This document shows positions 1-5,681 of a stretch of 6,019 nt of DNA, piece by piece. The stretch comes from Frondihabitans sp. Its GTDB lineage: Bacteria > Actinomycetota > Actinomycetes > Actinomycetales > Microbacteriaceae. Position 1 is the first letter of the stretch. Every line of letters begins with the position of its first letter. Below the pieces are notes generated by a model, which saw nothing but the letters and a program-made list of their open reading frames with translations, did not search any database and was not told the origin of the DNA. The DNA is taken from the NCBI GenBank assembly GCA_025464735.1, contig JAODMX010000485.1, positions 1 through 6,019 on the forward strand, in the 5' to 3' direction. A program made the translations under genes and the position numbers.

Positions 1-39
1 TCGATCAGTAGCCTGCGCCCATCATGGACCCGATCCGCC
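1..39. other. Window-edge sequence downstream of the esterase gene
   Basis: These 39 bases lie past the esterase stop codon. A plus-strand frame reaching TAG at 9-11 could be the end of a convergent gene, but two codons are too few to support any call. No terminator hairpin is visible. Confidence 0.3.
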
Positions 40-1008
40 CTACCGGGCCGACAGGATCCGGCGCAGGATCGGCAGGGTCGCCTCATCTTCGAAGGCATCG
101 CCACCCTCGTGGCCGTTGTACGGCCAAACCGCGATCTCCTTCTCGCCGGCGTAGGCGTTGAACGCCCCGAAGACGGTCGACGGCGGGCAGGTCGCGTCCA
201 TCAGAGCCGTCGAGAACCGCACCGGCGCGGTCGCGCGCTTGGCGAAGTTCACACCGTCAAAGTAGGCGAGAACGCCGTGGACGGCCTGCTCCCTGCCCCG
301 GTGGACAGCGAGGTACTGGCCGATCTCCCGATAGGGGTGATTGTCGGTGATGACGGTCGCGCGCGGGAAGTCGCAGAGAAACGGCACCCGCGGGAAGGCC
401 GCGGCGAGACCGGGCACGAGCCCGGCGACGGCGAGGGTGATGCCGCCACCCTGGCTGTTGCCGAGCACGACGACCTGCTCGGGATCGACGACATCGAGAC
501 CGCGAGCGACGTCGACGGCGCGTACGGCATCTGTGAAGACACGCCGGTAGTAGTAGGTCTCGCGACTGTCGATGCCACGGGTCATGAAGCCGGGAAATTG
601 CGGGCCCGACCCCTCAGGATCCGGAGTGTCACCGCCACCCCAGGCCGAACCCTGGCCGCGAGTGTCGACGAGCAGATGGGCATAGCCCGCCGACGACCAG
701 AGCAGACTGTCGATCGCACGACCTCGACCTCCGCCGTAACCGAGGTATTCGACAATGACGGGCAGCCGCTCGGTCGACCCGTGGGGCACTCGGAGCCACG
801 CCTTGATGCGCTGCCCCTCGAACCCCGAGAAGGTGAGGTCGAACACGTCGATCGTCGTCAGCCCTGAGTCGACGGGGACGAGCACGGGATCGAGGTCGAA
901 GCGCCTGCTGCTGGCCAGCGTGTCGGCCCAGAACGTGTCGAAGTCTTCGGGATCGGACTGGGAGCTGCGGTACTGGCGCAGCTGGGCCTCGGGCAGGTCG
1001 ACGAACAT
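40..1008 (-). CDS. Acetyl xylan esterase / cephalosporin-C deacetylase (alpha/beta hydrolase)
   Basis: This 322-residue protein matches the length and motif order of the AXE1 / cephalosporin-C deacetylase family, which removes acetyl groups from xylo-oligosaccharides and from cephalosporin C. The sequence shows the family's oxyanion-region motif YGGGRG (residues 91-96), DTRGQGSAWGG (115-125), the nucleophile elbow GNSQGGG with Ser185, MDATCPPST with Asp271, and YNGHEGG with His300; by family knowledge these form the Ser-Asp-His triad. No signal peptide is visible, so it is probably cytoplasmic and acts on imported acetylated oligosaccharides, as known family members do. The start chosen is the ATG at 1006-1008, because a GGTGGAG ribosome-binding site precedes it and family similarity begins there. 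The open frame continues upstream to 1227, but that stretch is arginine/serine-rich and overlaps the regulator gene. It lies 10 bp after the Lrp-type gene, which suggests an operon. The natural substrate cannot be read from sequence. Confidence 0.93.
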   Translation of the reverse strand: MFVDLPEAQLRQYRSSQSDPEDFDTFWADTLASSRRFDLDPVLVPVDSGLTTIDVFDLTFSGFEGQRIKAWLRVPHGSTERLPVIVEYLGYGGGRGRAIDSLLWSSAGYAHLLVDTRGQGSAWGGGDTPDPEGSGPQFPGFMTRGIDSRETYYYRRVFTDAVRAVDVARGLDVVDPEQVVVLGNSQGGGITLAVAGLVPGLAAAFPRVPFLCDFPRATVITDNHPYREIGQYLAVHRGREQAVHGVLAYFDGVNFAKRATAPVRFSTALMDATCPPSTVFGAFNAYAGEKEIAVWPYNGHEGGDAFEDEATLPILRRILSAR

Positions 1009-1018
1009 GCTCTCCACC

Positions 1019-1558
1019 CTAGTGAACGCGCTCCCTCTCGGAGGGGTCGCGCGGGCGCGGACCACGCGACCGGCGCGCGTCAGCCCAACCCGTGCCGGGG
1101 CCCATGTGCTCGATGCCACTGAGGTGGTCGAAGACGATGTTCGTCTGCGTCGATGCCACCGAGGTGTCCATGCTGAGCTGCTGCGCCACGAAGTCCCGGA
1201 GCTGCGCCGTCGACGCGCAAGCGACATGGATGAAGAAGTCGTCGGCCCCGCCGAGGAAGAACACGTTGATCACGTTCGGCAGAGTGATCACCCGCTGCGC
1301 ATAGGTCTCGATCTCGCCGCGGGCCTGCGCGCGAAGCCGCACGGCGACGATGGCCTCCACCGAGAGTCCGAGGGCGGCCCAGTCGGGGTGAGCGTGATAC
1401 GACCTGATGACCCCGGCCTCATGCAGCGCTCGCACCCGCACGAGGCAGGTGGAGGGCGCAAGTCCGACCCTGTCGGCGAGTTCCTTGTTGCTCAGGCGGG
1501 CGTTGCGGGTGAGCTCCCAGACGATGTGTTCGTCGAGAGCGTCGAGGGTGATCTCCAT
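1019..1558 (-). CDS. aldR: Lrp/AsnC-family transcriptional regulator, AldR-like
   Basis: This 179-residue protein has the Lrp/AsnC layout. An N-terminal winged helix-turn-helix (about residues 4-52, with LSNKELADRVGLAPSTCLVR as the recognition core at 22-41) is followed by a RAM ligand-binding domain (about 66-145, containing the GADDFFIHV strand). Family members bind amino acids and act as dimers to octamers that wrap DNA. It is divergent from alanine dehydrogenase across a 169-bp gap. In mycobacteria the divergently encoded Lrp-type regulator of ald is AldR, so an alanine-responsive regulator of ald is the best inference; the symbol rests on synteny and domain only. The ATG at 1556-1558 has a weak AAGAAG upstream and gives a complete DNA-binding domain. 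The last 25 or so residues are basic and probably disordered. Its stop codon is 10 bp from the esterase start, so it probably shares a transcript with that gene. Autoregulation is likely for this family but not shown here. Confidence 0.9.
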   Translation of the reverse strand: MEITLDALDEHIVWELTRNARLSNKELADRVGLAPSTCLVRVRALHEAGVIRSYHAHPDWAALGLSVEAIVAVRLRAQARGEIETYAQRVITLPNVINVFFLGGADDFFIHVACASTAQLRDFVAQQLSMDTSVASTQTNIVFDHLSGIEHMGPGTGWADARRSRGPRPRDPSERERVH

Positions 1559-1650
1559 CGGGCTTCTTTCGGGGTCGAATGTCGTTCGTTCGTTGGGGCT
1601 CTGGACAAGGATCCTACGAACTTAACTGCAATTTTTCCCCTTATCACCGA

Positions 1651-1678
1651 ATTATCCACTGACTTTACGCCGTTGAAA
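1651..1678 (-). promoter_or_regulatory. Candidate sigma-70-type promoter for the AldR-like gene
   Basis: Read on the minus strand, TTTCAA (1673-1678) and GATAAT (1651-1656) are separated by 16 bp. The -10 box matches the TATAAT consensus at five of six positions; the -35 box matches only three of six. Transcription from here would leave a leader of roughly 85 nt before the ATG at 1558. The -10 box overlaps one of the TTATC direct repeats, which would fit autorepression. This is a by-eye call. Confidence 0.35.
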
Positions 1679-1715
1679 CAAATCCACACCACGATAGTGA
1701 AGTCAGCCCGAGTTG

Positions 1716-1721
1716 AAGGAG
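1716..1721 (+). promoter_or_regulatory. Ribosome-binding site of ald, deciding its start
   Basis: AAGGAG lies 6 nt before the ATG at 1728 and is a near-perfect Shine-Dalgarno sequence. It settles the start at 1728 rather than the upstream in-frame TTG at 1713, which would overlap this site. Confidence 0.85.
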
Positions 1722-1727
1722 ACCAGC

Positions 1728-2840
1728 ATGATCATCGGCGTTCCGAAAGAGACGAAGAACCACGAGAACCGTGTCGGTCTGACCCCCTCGGGAGTCTTCG
1801 AGCTCGCAGGCCGCGGCCACACGGTGCTCATCGAATCGGGTGCCGGCCTCGGGGCCGCCATCACCGATACCGAATACGTGGCCGCCGGAGCCACGATCAC
1901 CGACGTCGACGGAGCCTGGGGAGCCGAGATGGTCGTCAAGGTCAAGGAGCCGGTCTCTGCCGAGTACCACTTCCTCCGGCCCGACCTGCTGCTGTTCACC
2001 TACCTCCACATCGCCGCCGACCGCGCGCTGACCGAAGCGCTGGTCGCTTCGGGCGCGACGGCCATCGCCTACGAGACGGTGCAGCTGCCGGACGGCACAC
2101 TGCCGCTGCTCGCCCCGATGAGCGAGGTCGCCGGGCGCATGTCGGTCATGGTCGGCAGCTACCACCTGATGGGTGCGCACGGCGGGCGCGGCGTCCTGCT
2201 CGGCGGGGTTCCCGGGGTGCGGCCGGCCAAGGTCACGATCATCGGTGCCGGCCAGGCAGGAACGAACGCCCTCGGACAGGCCTACGCCTCGGGAGCCGAC
2301 GTCACGATCCTCGACCTCTCGATCCCCCGCCTGCGCCACATCGACGAGATCTACGGCGGCAAGGTCAAGACGGTCGTCTCCAACGCCTTCGAGATCGAGC
2401 AGAGCGTGCTCGAGGCCGATCTCGTGATCGGCGCCGTGCTCCTCCCCGGCAAGAAGGCGCCGAAGCTCGTGTCGCACGACCTCGTGTCTCGGATGAAACC
2501 CGGATCCGTACTCGTCGACATCGCAATCGACCAGGGCGGCTGCTTCGAAGACTCGCGCCCCACCACGCACGACGACCCGACCTATCGCGTCGAGCAGTCG
2601 ACGTTCTACTGCGTCGCCAACATGCCGGGCGGCTTCGCGTCGACCTCGACGCTCGCGCTCACCAACGCCACACTCCCCTACGTCGTGCAGATCGCGTCGA
2701 AGGGCTGGCGAGAGGCCGTGCGGAGCAACCCCGCCCTCGTGCCCGCCGTGTCGAGCGTCGGAGGGCGGCTGACGCACACGGGGACGGCGGAAGCCTTCCC
2801 CGACATCCCGTTCGCCGAGGTTGCGTCGGTTCTGGCCTGA
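1728..2840 (+). CDS. ald: Alanine dehydrogenase (L-alanine:NAD oxidoreductase)
   Basis: This enzyme catalyses reversible oxidative deamination of L-alanine to pyruvate and ammonium with NAD, linking alanine use to nitrogen and redox balance in the cytoplasm. The product is 370 residues, the normal family length. It opens with IGVPKETKNHENRVGLTPSG and ends in the typical PFAEVASVLA. Residues corresponding to the known active site are present: Arg15, Lys73 (in KVKEP), His94 (in YLH) and Asp268 (in DIAIDQGG). The Rossmann loop is GAGQAG (173-178), with Asp196 at the end of the second beta strand, which fits NAD rather than NADP. The late motif reads MPGGFASTSTLALTNATLPY (299-318), where many homologues have a VP or similar pair in place of FA. 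The ATG at 1728 follows an excellent AAGGAG site. The gene is divergent from the Lrp-type regulator that probably controls it. It looks intact. Confidence 0.97.
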   Translation: MIIGVPKETKNHENRVGLTPSGVFELAGRGHTVLIESGAGLGAAITDTEYVAAGATITDVDGAWGAEMVVKVKEPVSAEYHFLRPDLLLFTYLHIAADRALTEALVASGATAIAYETVQLPDGTLPLLAPMSEVAGRMSVMVGSYHLMGAHGGRGVLLGGVPGVRPAKVTIIGAGQAGTNALGQAYASGADVTILDLSIPRLRHIDEIYGGKVKTVVSNAFEIEQSVLEADLVIGAVLLPGKKAPKLVSHDLVSRMKPGSVLVDIAIDQGGCFEDSRPTTHDDPTYRVEQSTFYCVANMPGGFASTSTLALTNATLPYVVQIASKGWREAVRSNPALVPAVSSVGGRLTHTGTAEAFPDIPFAEVASVLA

Positions 2841-2842
2841 CC

Positions 2843-2887
2843 CGGCCGCGTGCGGCTCGCGGCTCGCGGCTCGCCGAGCAGCGGCCG
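2843..2887 (+). repeat. GC-rich inverted repeat enclosing a triple heptamer, possible ald terminator
   Basis: Three exact copies of GCGGCTC run head to tail at 2852-2872, directly after the ald stop. They are enclosed by the 7-bp inverted repeat CGGCCGC (2843-2849) and GCGGCCG (2881-2887). Inside, GCTCG (2862-2866) can pair with CGAGC (2875-2879) over an 8-nt loop. There is no T tract after it, so an intrinsic terminator is possible only in the U-tract-independent sense often proposed for actinobacteria. The heptamers may equally be slippage products. Confidence 0.4.
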
Positions 2888-2929
2888 CAGCCCACAGCAA
2901 AGAGCACGTGCATCTGCGATCCTTCTCGG

Positions 2930-3583
2930 GTGACGCCCGCGACCGACACCCGTACCTTCTTCCGCCTGCTGGACGATCTACGGAGCAACACGCCCGACGA
3001 CGCGGAGTTCCTGTTCGATCTGTCGACCCCGCACGGTCGCCTCCGGCGCCGCAACCTCGAGCGCTACCTCGATCTTCTGGGCCGCCAGGGTGCCGACATG
3101 CTGTTGGTCGCGGAGGCTCCCGGCCACCGCGGGACGACTGTGACGGGAGTGCCATTCATGAGTGTCCGCCAGCTCGAAGCGCGGCCAGGCCTGATCACGG
3201 GTGCGGCGGGAGGCGACGGATTCGCTGTGCCTCCGGATCCTGCGGCTCTGTGGGAGGCGTCATCCCGCGACGTGTGGGCGGCCCTTGCCGCCTGGCGAGG
3301 GCCCTTGCCGCTGTCGTGGCCGATCTATCCTAACCACCCGTTCGAGCGTGGGCGTCCCGACACGAATCGCACTCCGCGACCGGGCGAGATCCGCGCCGGG
3401 ACGCCCATCGCGCTGGAGTTGGCCAGAGCGTTCGGCATCGACAGGATCGTGGCGGTCGGCCGGAAGGCACAGGGTGCGCTCGCGGCGGAGGGCATCCGGG
3501 TGGAGGCCGTCCGGCACCCGGCGCAGGGCGGGGCCCGGCTCTTCGCGTCGCAGCTCGCCGCGCTCCCCCGCATCCCTCGCTGA
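2930..3583 (+). CDS. Uracil-DNA glycosylase superfamily protein (divergent)
   Basis: This 217-residue protein resembles the uracil-DNA glycosylase superfamily, enzymes that excise uracil or other damaged bases to begin base-excision repair. The match rests on motif 1 VAEAPGHRGTTVTGVPF (residues 60-76, comparable to the GEAPG...TG.PF signature), the central SWPIYPNHPF (129-138) followed by NRTPRPGEIRAG (146-157), the strand IVAVGRKAQGAL (173-184), and RHPAQGG (195-201) where typical members have HPS. Position 62 carries Glu within EAPG. The GTG at 2930 is chosen because it is the only ATG, GTG or TTG in this frame between the ald stop and the conserved core. It has no clear ribosome-binding site, so the start is less certain than the family. 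It lies 89 bp after ald on the same strand, possibly by read-through but with no functional link. Glycosylase activity is not proven given the altered HPS motif. Confidence 0.82.
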   Translation: MTPATDTRTFFRLLDDLRSNTPDDAEFLFDLSTPHGRLRRRNLERYLDLLGRQGADMLLVAEAPGHRGTTVTGVPFMSVRQLEARPGLITGAAGGDGFAVPPDPAALWEASSRDVWAALAAWRGPLPLSWPIYPNHPFERGRPDTNRTPRPGEIRAGTPIALELARAFGIDRIVAVGRKAQGALAAEGIRVEAVRHPAQGGARLFASQLAALPRIPR

Positions 3584-3590
3584 GCGCGGT

Positions 3591-3690
3591 CCCGACCGGG
3601 TGGCTTCGCCGATGTGACAGTCGCAGCGCGGAAATGCGCGAAGCGACTGCAGCGTCCGCGATGCCCAGGGGCGAGCCACCCGGTTTAGGG
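3591..3690. repeat. Nested inverted repeat / candidate structured RNA element
   Basis: The outer arms 3595-3610 (ACCGGGTGGCTTCGCC) and 3670-3684 are reverse complements over 15 pairs with one bulged T. The pairing can extend to CCC (3591-3593) with GGG (3688-3690). Inside, CAGTCGC (3618-3624) pairs with GCGACTG (3643-3649). After an AG/AA internal loop, CGCG (3627-3630) pairs with CGCG (3637-3640) around a GAAATG loop. The element begins 8 bp after the glycosylase stop and ends before the next gene's ribosome-binding site. It could be a terminator, a structured leader, or a copy of a small dispersed repeat; no T tract follows. The pairing is seen directly, but its role is unknown. Confidence 0.65.
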
Positions 3691-3691
3691 T
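3686..3691 (+). promoter_or_regulatory. Candidate -10 box (TAGGGT) for the membrane-protein gene
   Basis: TAGGGT has the TAnnnT form common in actinobacterial -10 boxes and lies 24 bp before the ATG at 3716, which would give a short leader. No recognisable -35 box lies 16-18 bp upstream, because that position falls inside the 3' arm of the inverted repeat. The overlap means the hairpin and the promoter could be mutually exclusive. Confidence 0.3.
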
Positions 3692-3701
3692 GGACGCAGC
3701 A

Positions 3702-3709
3702 GGGGAGGG
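3702..3709 (+). promoter_or_regulatory. Ribosome-binding site of the membrane-protein gene
   Basis: GGGGAGGG sits 6 nt before the ATG at 3716. It fixes this start against the overlapping frame that opens with ATG at 3634. Confidence 0.7.
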
Positions 3710-3715
3710 CGGTCG

Positions 3716-4612
3716 ATGACGCACAGCAGGTGGAGCCGAGCGCACGCCGACGCGAGCTACCGCGCGCAGCTCCAGCGGGAGTTCGCCGCGGCCGGCGGTG
3801 CCGGAAGCGCCCTCGACGAACTCGGGTGGCGGGAAGGGCGAGCGCCGGAGGGAGCGCCGGATCCGGCACACCTCCGAAAGAGTCTGGTCGAGGCCGCGTA
3901 CGGGCCGACGTCCGACGCCGGCGCGGCGCGTGCGCGGCGGCAGGAGCTCGCCGCCTTCGACACCCACCGAGCCCGGCAGGGGCGGGCGCTCGACGCCGCG
4001 ATCATCGCGCTGGAGGCTGCCACCGCCCCAGGAGCGACCGCACCGGCCGAAGCCACCCCCTCATCGGAACTCGCGTCGGACGCCGACAGCCCGCGGCCGG
4101 CCCAGCGCCGGCGAACCGCGTTCGTGCTCGGGGCCGCGTTCGCCGCGACCGCCGTCGCCGCGTTCACGGTCGGGAGCGTGGTCACCGGCATCACCGGCCG
4201 AGACGATGCGAGCAGCCCGTCAGCCGACGCCCCCGCAGGCGGAACCGGGACGTCCCTCGCGGCGAAGCGCGCCACCACCGAACTCGGGCGAGTTCTGGCC
4301 CGCAACCAGCGGGCCACCGACGTTCCTCCCGGCGAGATCTACGGGGTCCCCAGCCACACCTACCGGCTGCTCTACGACGGCTCCGTCGACAGCGCGGGCG
4401 ATCCGACGCCGTGGCGAATCTGGGTCGGCGCCGGCATCTCGCCCTCGCAACTCTGTGTACTGGGGTACAGCAGTGTTGCCAAGGGCGGATTCGACGACTG
4501 CTTCGCGGCCGCCCGTGCGTACACGGACGTGCTGACCTTCACCCACGGCGCGGGGAGCAGCAGCGTGAACATCCGCATCGACCGAGGCGCGTACGCGATC
4601 AACTCGAACTGA
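3716..4612 (+). CDS. Single-pass membrane protein of unknown function
   Basis: I do not recognise this 298-residue protein. Residues 1-100 are hydrophilic and rich in Arg, Ala and Glu, with probable helices (for example ASYRAQLQREFAAAGG). Residues 101-130 form an Ala/Pro/Thr-rich linker. RRR at 131-133 precedes one hydrophobic segment at about 134-157. By the positive-inside rule the N-terminus is cytoplasmic and residues 158-298 are outside. The outer part starts with a Ser/Asp/Gly/Ala linker and then a compact domain (about 185-298) containing GEIYGVPSHTYRLLYDG and WRIWVGAGISPSQLCVLGY. Its only two cysteines, Cys247 and Cys262, lie 15 residues apart and could form a disulfide. The layout of cytosolic domain, one membrane pass and extracellular domain recalls anti-sigma factors or sensors, but no zinc-binding anti-sigma motif or kinase motif is present. 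The start has a good GGGGAGGG site. The gene converges with the oxidoreductase gene, 41 bp away. Confidence 0.85.
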   Translation: MTHSRWSRAHADASYRAQLQREFAAAGGAGSALDELGWREGRAPEGAPDPAHLRKSLVEAAYGPTSDAGAARARRQELAAFDTHRARQGRALDAAIIALEAATAPGATAPAEATPSSELASDADSPRPAQRRRTAFVLGAAFAATAVAAFTVGSVVTGITGRDDASSPSADAPAGGTGTSLAAKRATTELGRVLARNQRATDVPPGEIYGVPSHTYRLLYDGSVDSAGDPTPWRIWVGAGISPSQLCVLGYSSVAKGGFDDCFAAARAYTDVLTFTHGAGSSSVNIRIDRGAYAINSN

Positions 4613-4631
4613 CCGAGCATCCCGCGATCAT

Positions 4632-4645
4632 GCGCTAGCCGGCGC
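4632..4645. terminator. Weak hairpin between convergent genes
   Basis: GCGCT (4632-4636) and GGCGC (4641-4645) can pair, with one G-T wobble, around an AGCC loop in the 41-bp gap between two convergent stop codons. The position suits a bidirectional terminator. The stem is only 5 bp with no T tract, so this is a positional guess. Confidence 0.25.
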
Positions 4646-4653
4646 GGCGACCC

Positions 4654-5583
4654 TCACGACACGCGCAGCGCGACCTTCCCGTGCCGTGGCCCGCGCCCGG
4701 TGGTCACGTGTGCCTCAGCGCCCCTCCCGAGCGGAAACACGGCCCGAACCGGCACCCGGAACCGCCCTTCCTCGGCGAGCGCAGCCGCCACCGCGAGCCC
4801 GTAGCGCCCTCCTGCTTCGCCGCCCATCTCGCCCATCGACAGTCGTACGCCGAGTGCGCGCGCGCTGAAGTCGGCGATTGTCACGACCGCCGACGCGGAT
4901 CCGGTCAGCGTGATCAGCTCGGGCAGCGATCCTGCTCCGGCGATGTCGAGAGCCCGGTCGATGGGACCGAGGGCGAGGGCGCTCACCCTCTCCACGAGCC
5001 CCGGGCCATAGACCACAGGATCCGCACCAAGACCGGCGAGAAACTCCCGGCTCTCCGCACGGCCCGTCCCCACGACCCGAGCGCCGCGGGCGATCGCGAG
5101 TTGAACGGCGACGCTTCCGACGCCTCCCGCCGCCCCGTCGATCAGCAGGGTTGTCCCCTCACCGACGTCGAGCAGGTCGAGCACGCGCGTCGCGGTCTCG
5201 ATGCTGGTGCCCGCGGATCCTGACTCCTCCCACGACATCGACTGTGGTCTCCGCGCCCAGAGGCTCAGCACTGCGAACTCGGCACTGGCCCCACCCAGCC
5301 GCGCGATGTCGACGGAGCCGAAGACCTCGTCACCGACAAAGACATCCGTCACGCCGCTTCCGACCTCGTCGACGACGCCGGCCGCGTCCACGCCGGGCAC
5401 GTGCGGCAGAACGATCCGCGATGCCGCGGGCGTGAGACCCGTTCGCAGCGCGACGTCGACCGGTGAGACGCCCGCAGCGACGACCCGGATCCGGATCTCC
5501 CCCGGCCCTGCATGCGGCTCCGGCAACGGGCCGACGGAGAGAACATCGGCGTCACCGAATCGGGCGTAGTGGAGTGCAAACAT
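4654..5583 (-). CDS. NADPH:quinone oxidoreductase-like, zinc-independent medium-chain dehydrogenase/reductase
   Basis: This 309-residue cytoplasmic enzyme belongs to the quinone oxidoreductase branch of the medium-chain dehydrogenase/reductase superfamily, which reduces quinones or activated alkenes with NADPH. It begins with the typical MFALHYARFGDADVL. It then shows the GroES-like catalytic domain, with AGVSPVDVALRTG (37-49) and LPHVPGVDAAGVVDEVGSGV (59-78), followed by the Rossmann domain with IDGAAGGVGSVAVQLA (148-163). It ends with a GRGPRHGKVALRVS-type tail. No structural or catalytic zinc cysteine cluster is present, as expected for this branch. The ATG at 5581-5583 is preceded by GGAAGG at a 5-nt spacing, so it is preferred over the in-frame ATG at 5628. 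The gene is divergent from a TetR regulator, a common pairing in which the regulator represses the reductase until a ligand binds. The actual substrate is unknown. Confidence 0.92.
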   Translation of the reverse strand: MFALHYARFGDADVLSVGPLPEPHAGPGEIRIRVVAAGVSPVDVALRTGLTPAASRIVLPHVPGVDAAGVVDEVGSGVTDVFVGDEVFGSVDIARLGGASAEFAVLSLWARRPQSMSWEESGSAGTSIETATRVLDLLDVGEGTTLLIDGAAGGVGSVAVQLAIARGARVVGTGRAESREFLAGLGADPVVYGPGLVERVSALALGPIDRALDIAGAGSLPELITLTGSASAVVTIADFSARALGVRLSMGEMGGEAGGRYGLAVAAALAEEGRFRVPVRAVFPLGRGAEAHVTTGRGPRHGKVALRVS

Positions 5584-5681
5584 GAGCGCCTTCCAAGGTT
5601 CGGCCGGCAGCGGAGGCCGGGCACGCACTACCGTAGGTGGTTATTCGGACCAGGCGTTCCGGATCCTGAGAACCGAGAGAA
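5584..5681. promoter_or_regulatory. Divergent control region between the oxidoreductase and TetR genes
   Basis: This 98-bp gap must hold both promoters and probably the TetR operator. The clearest symmetric element is CTAC-C-GTAG (5628-5636). It overlaps the imperfect inverted pair ACTACC (5627-5632) and GGTGGT (5636-5641). A GGATCC palindrome lies at 5661-5666. The symmetry at 5627-5641 is shorter than most TetR operators, and no convincing -35/-10 pair was found for either gene. Confidence 0.4.

Larger units (their letters stand above)
1559..1727. promoter_or_regulatory. Divergent control region between the AldR-like gene and ald
   Basis: This 169-bp gap must carry the promoters of both divergent genes. 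It contains the most AT-rich stretch in the window (about 1620-1700), standing out against the GC-rich coding DNA. Visible elements are a TCGT triple repeat (1582-1593), two TTATC direct repeats 11 bp apart (1641-1645 and 1652-1656), and a candidate minus-strand promoter described separately. Lrp/AsnC proteins favour phased AT-rich sites, so this is the probable operator region. No convincing -35/-10 pair for ald was found: TTGAAA (1673-1678) and GATAGT (1693-1698) are only 14 bp apart. Confidence 0.7.

Noticed and set aside
109..867. A 252-codon plus-strand frame opposite the esterase
   Set aside because: It is antisense to a gene with a complete catalytic triad and has no domain of its own.
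1009..1227. A 73-residue N-terminal extension of the esterase
   Set aside because: It overlaps the regulator gene, is Arg/Ser-rich, and lies upstream of a good ribosome-binding site at the family's usual start point.
1673..1698. TTGAAA and GATAGT as the ald promoter
   Set aside because: The 14-bp spacing is too short for a standard sigma-70-type promoter.
1665..3155. A 496-codon minus-strand open frame opposite ald
   Set aside because: It is fully antisense to a clear ald gene, has Arg/Gly/Asp-rich composition typical of antisense GC-rich frames, and shows no recognisable domain.
755..3583. A 942-codon open frame on the plus strand running from the esterase region through ald into the glycosylase-like gene
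   Set aside because: It is stop-free only because of high GC. Upstream of 2930 its translation is arginine-rich low complexity and it overlaps three well-supported genes. Only the part from the GTG at 2930 is real.
3595..3684. Insertion-sequence ends flanking a mobile element
   Set aside because: The repeats enclose only about 60 bp with no transposase and no visible target duplication. A small non-autonomous repeat remains possible and is kept as a finding instead.
3260..3967. Minus-strand open frames opposite the glycosylase-like gene and the following gap
   Set aside because: They are antisense shadows with biased composition and would run through the inverted repeat without any start signal.
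3634..4638. A 334-codon plus-strand frame overlapping the membrane-protein gene
   Set aside because: The translation is mostly Arg, Ala and Pro with no domain. The frame at 3716 has a strong ribosome-binding site, a clear membrane segment and normal composition.
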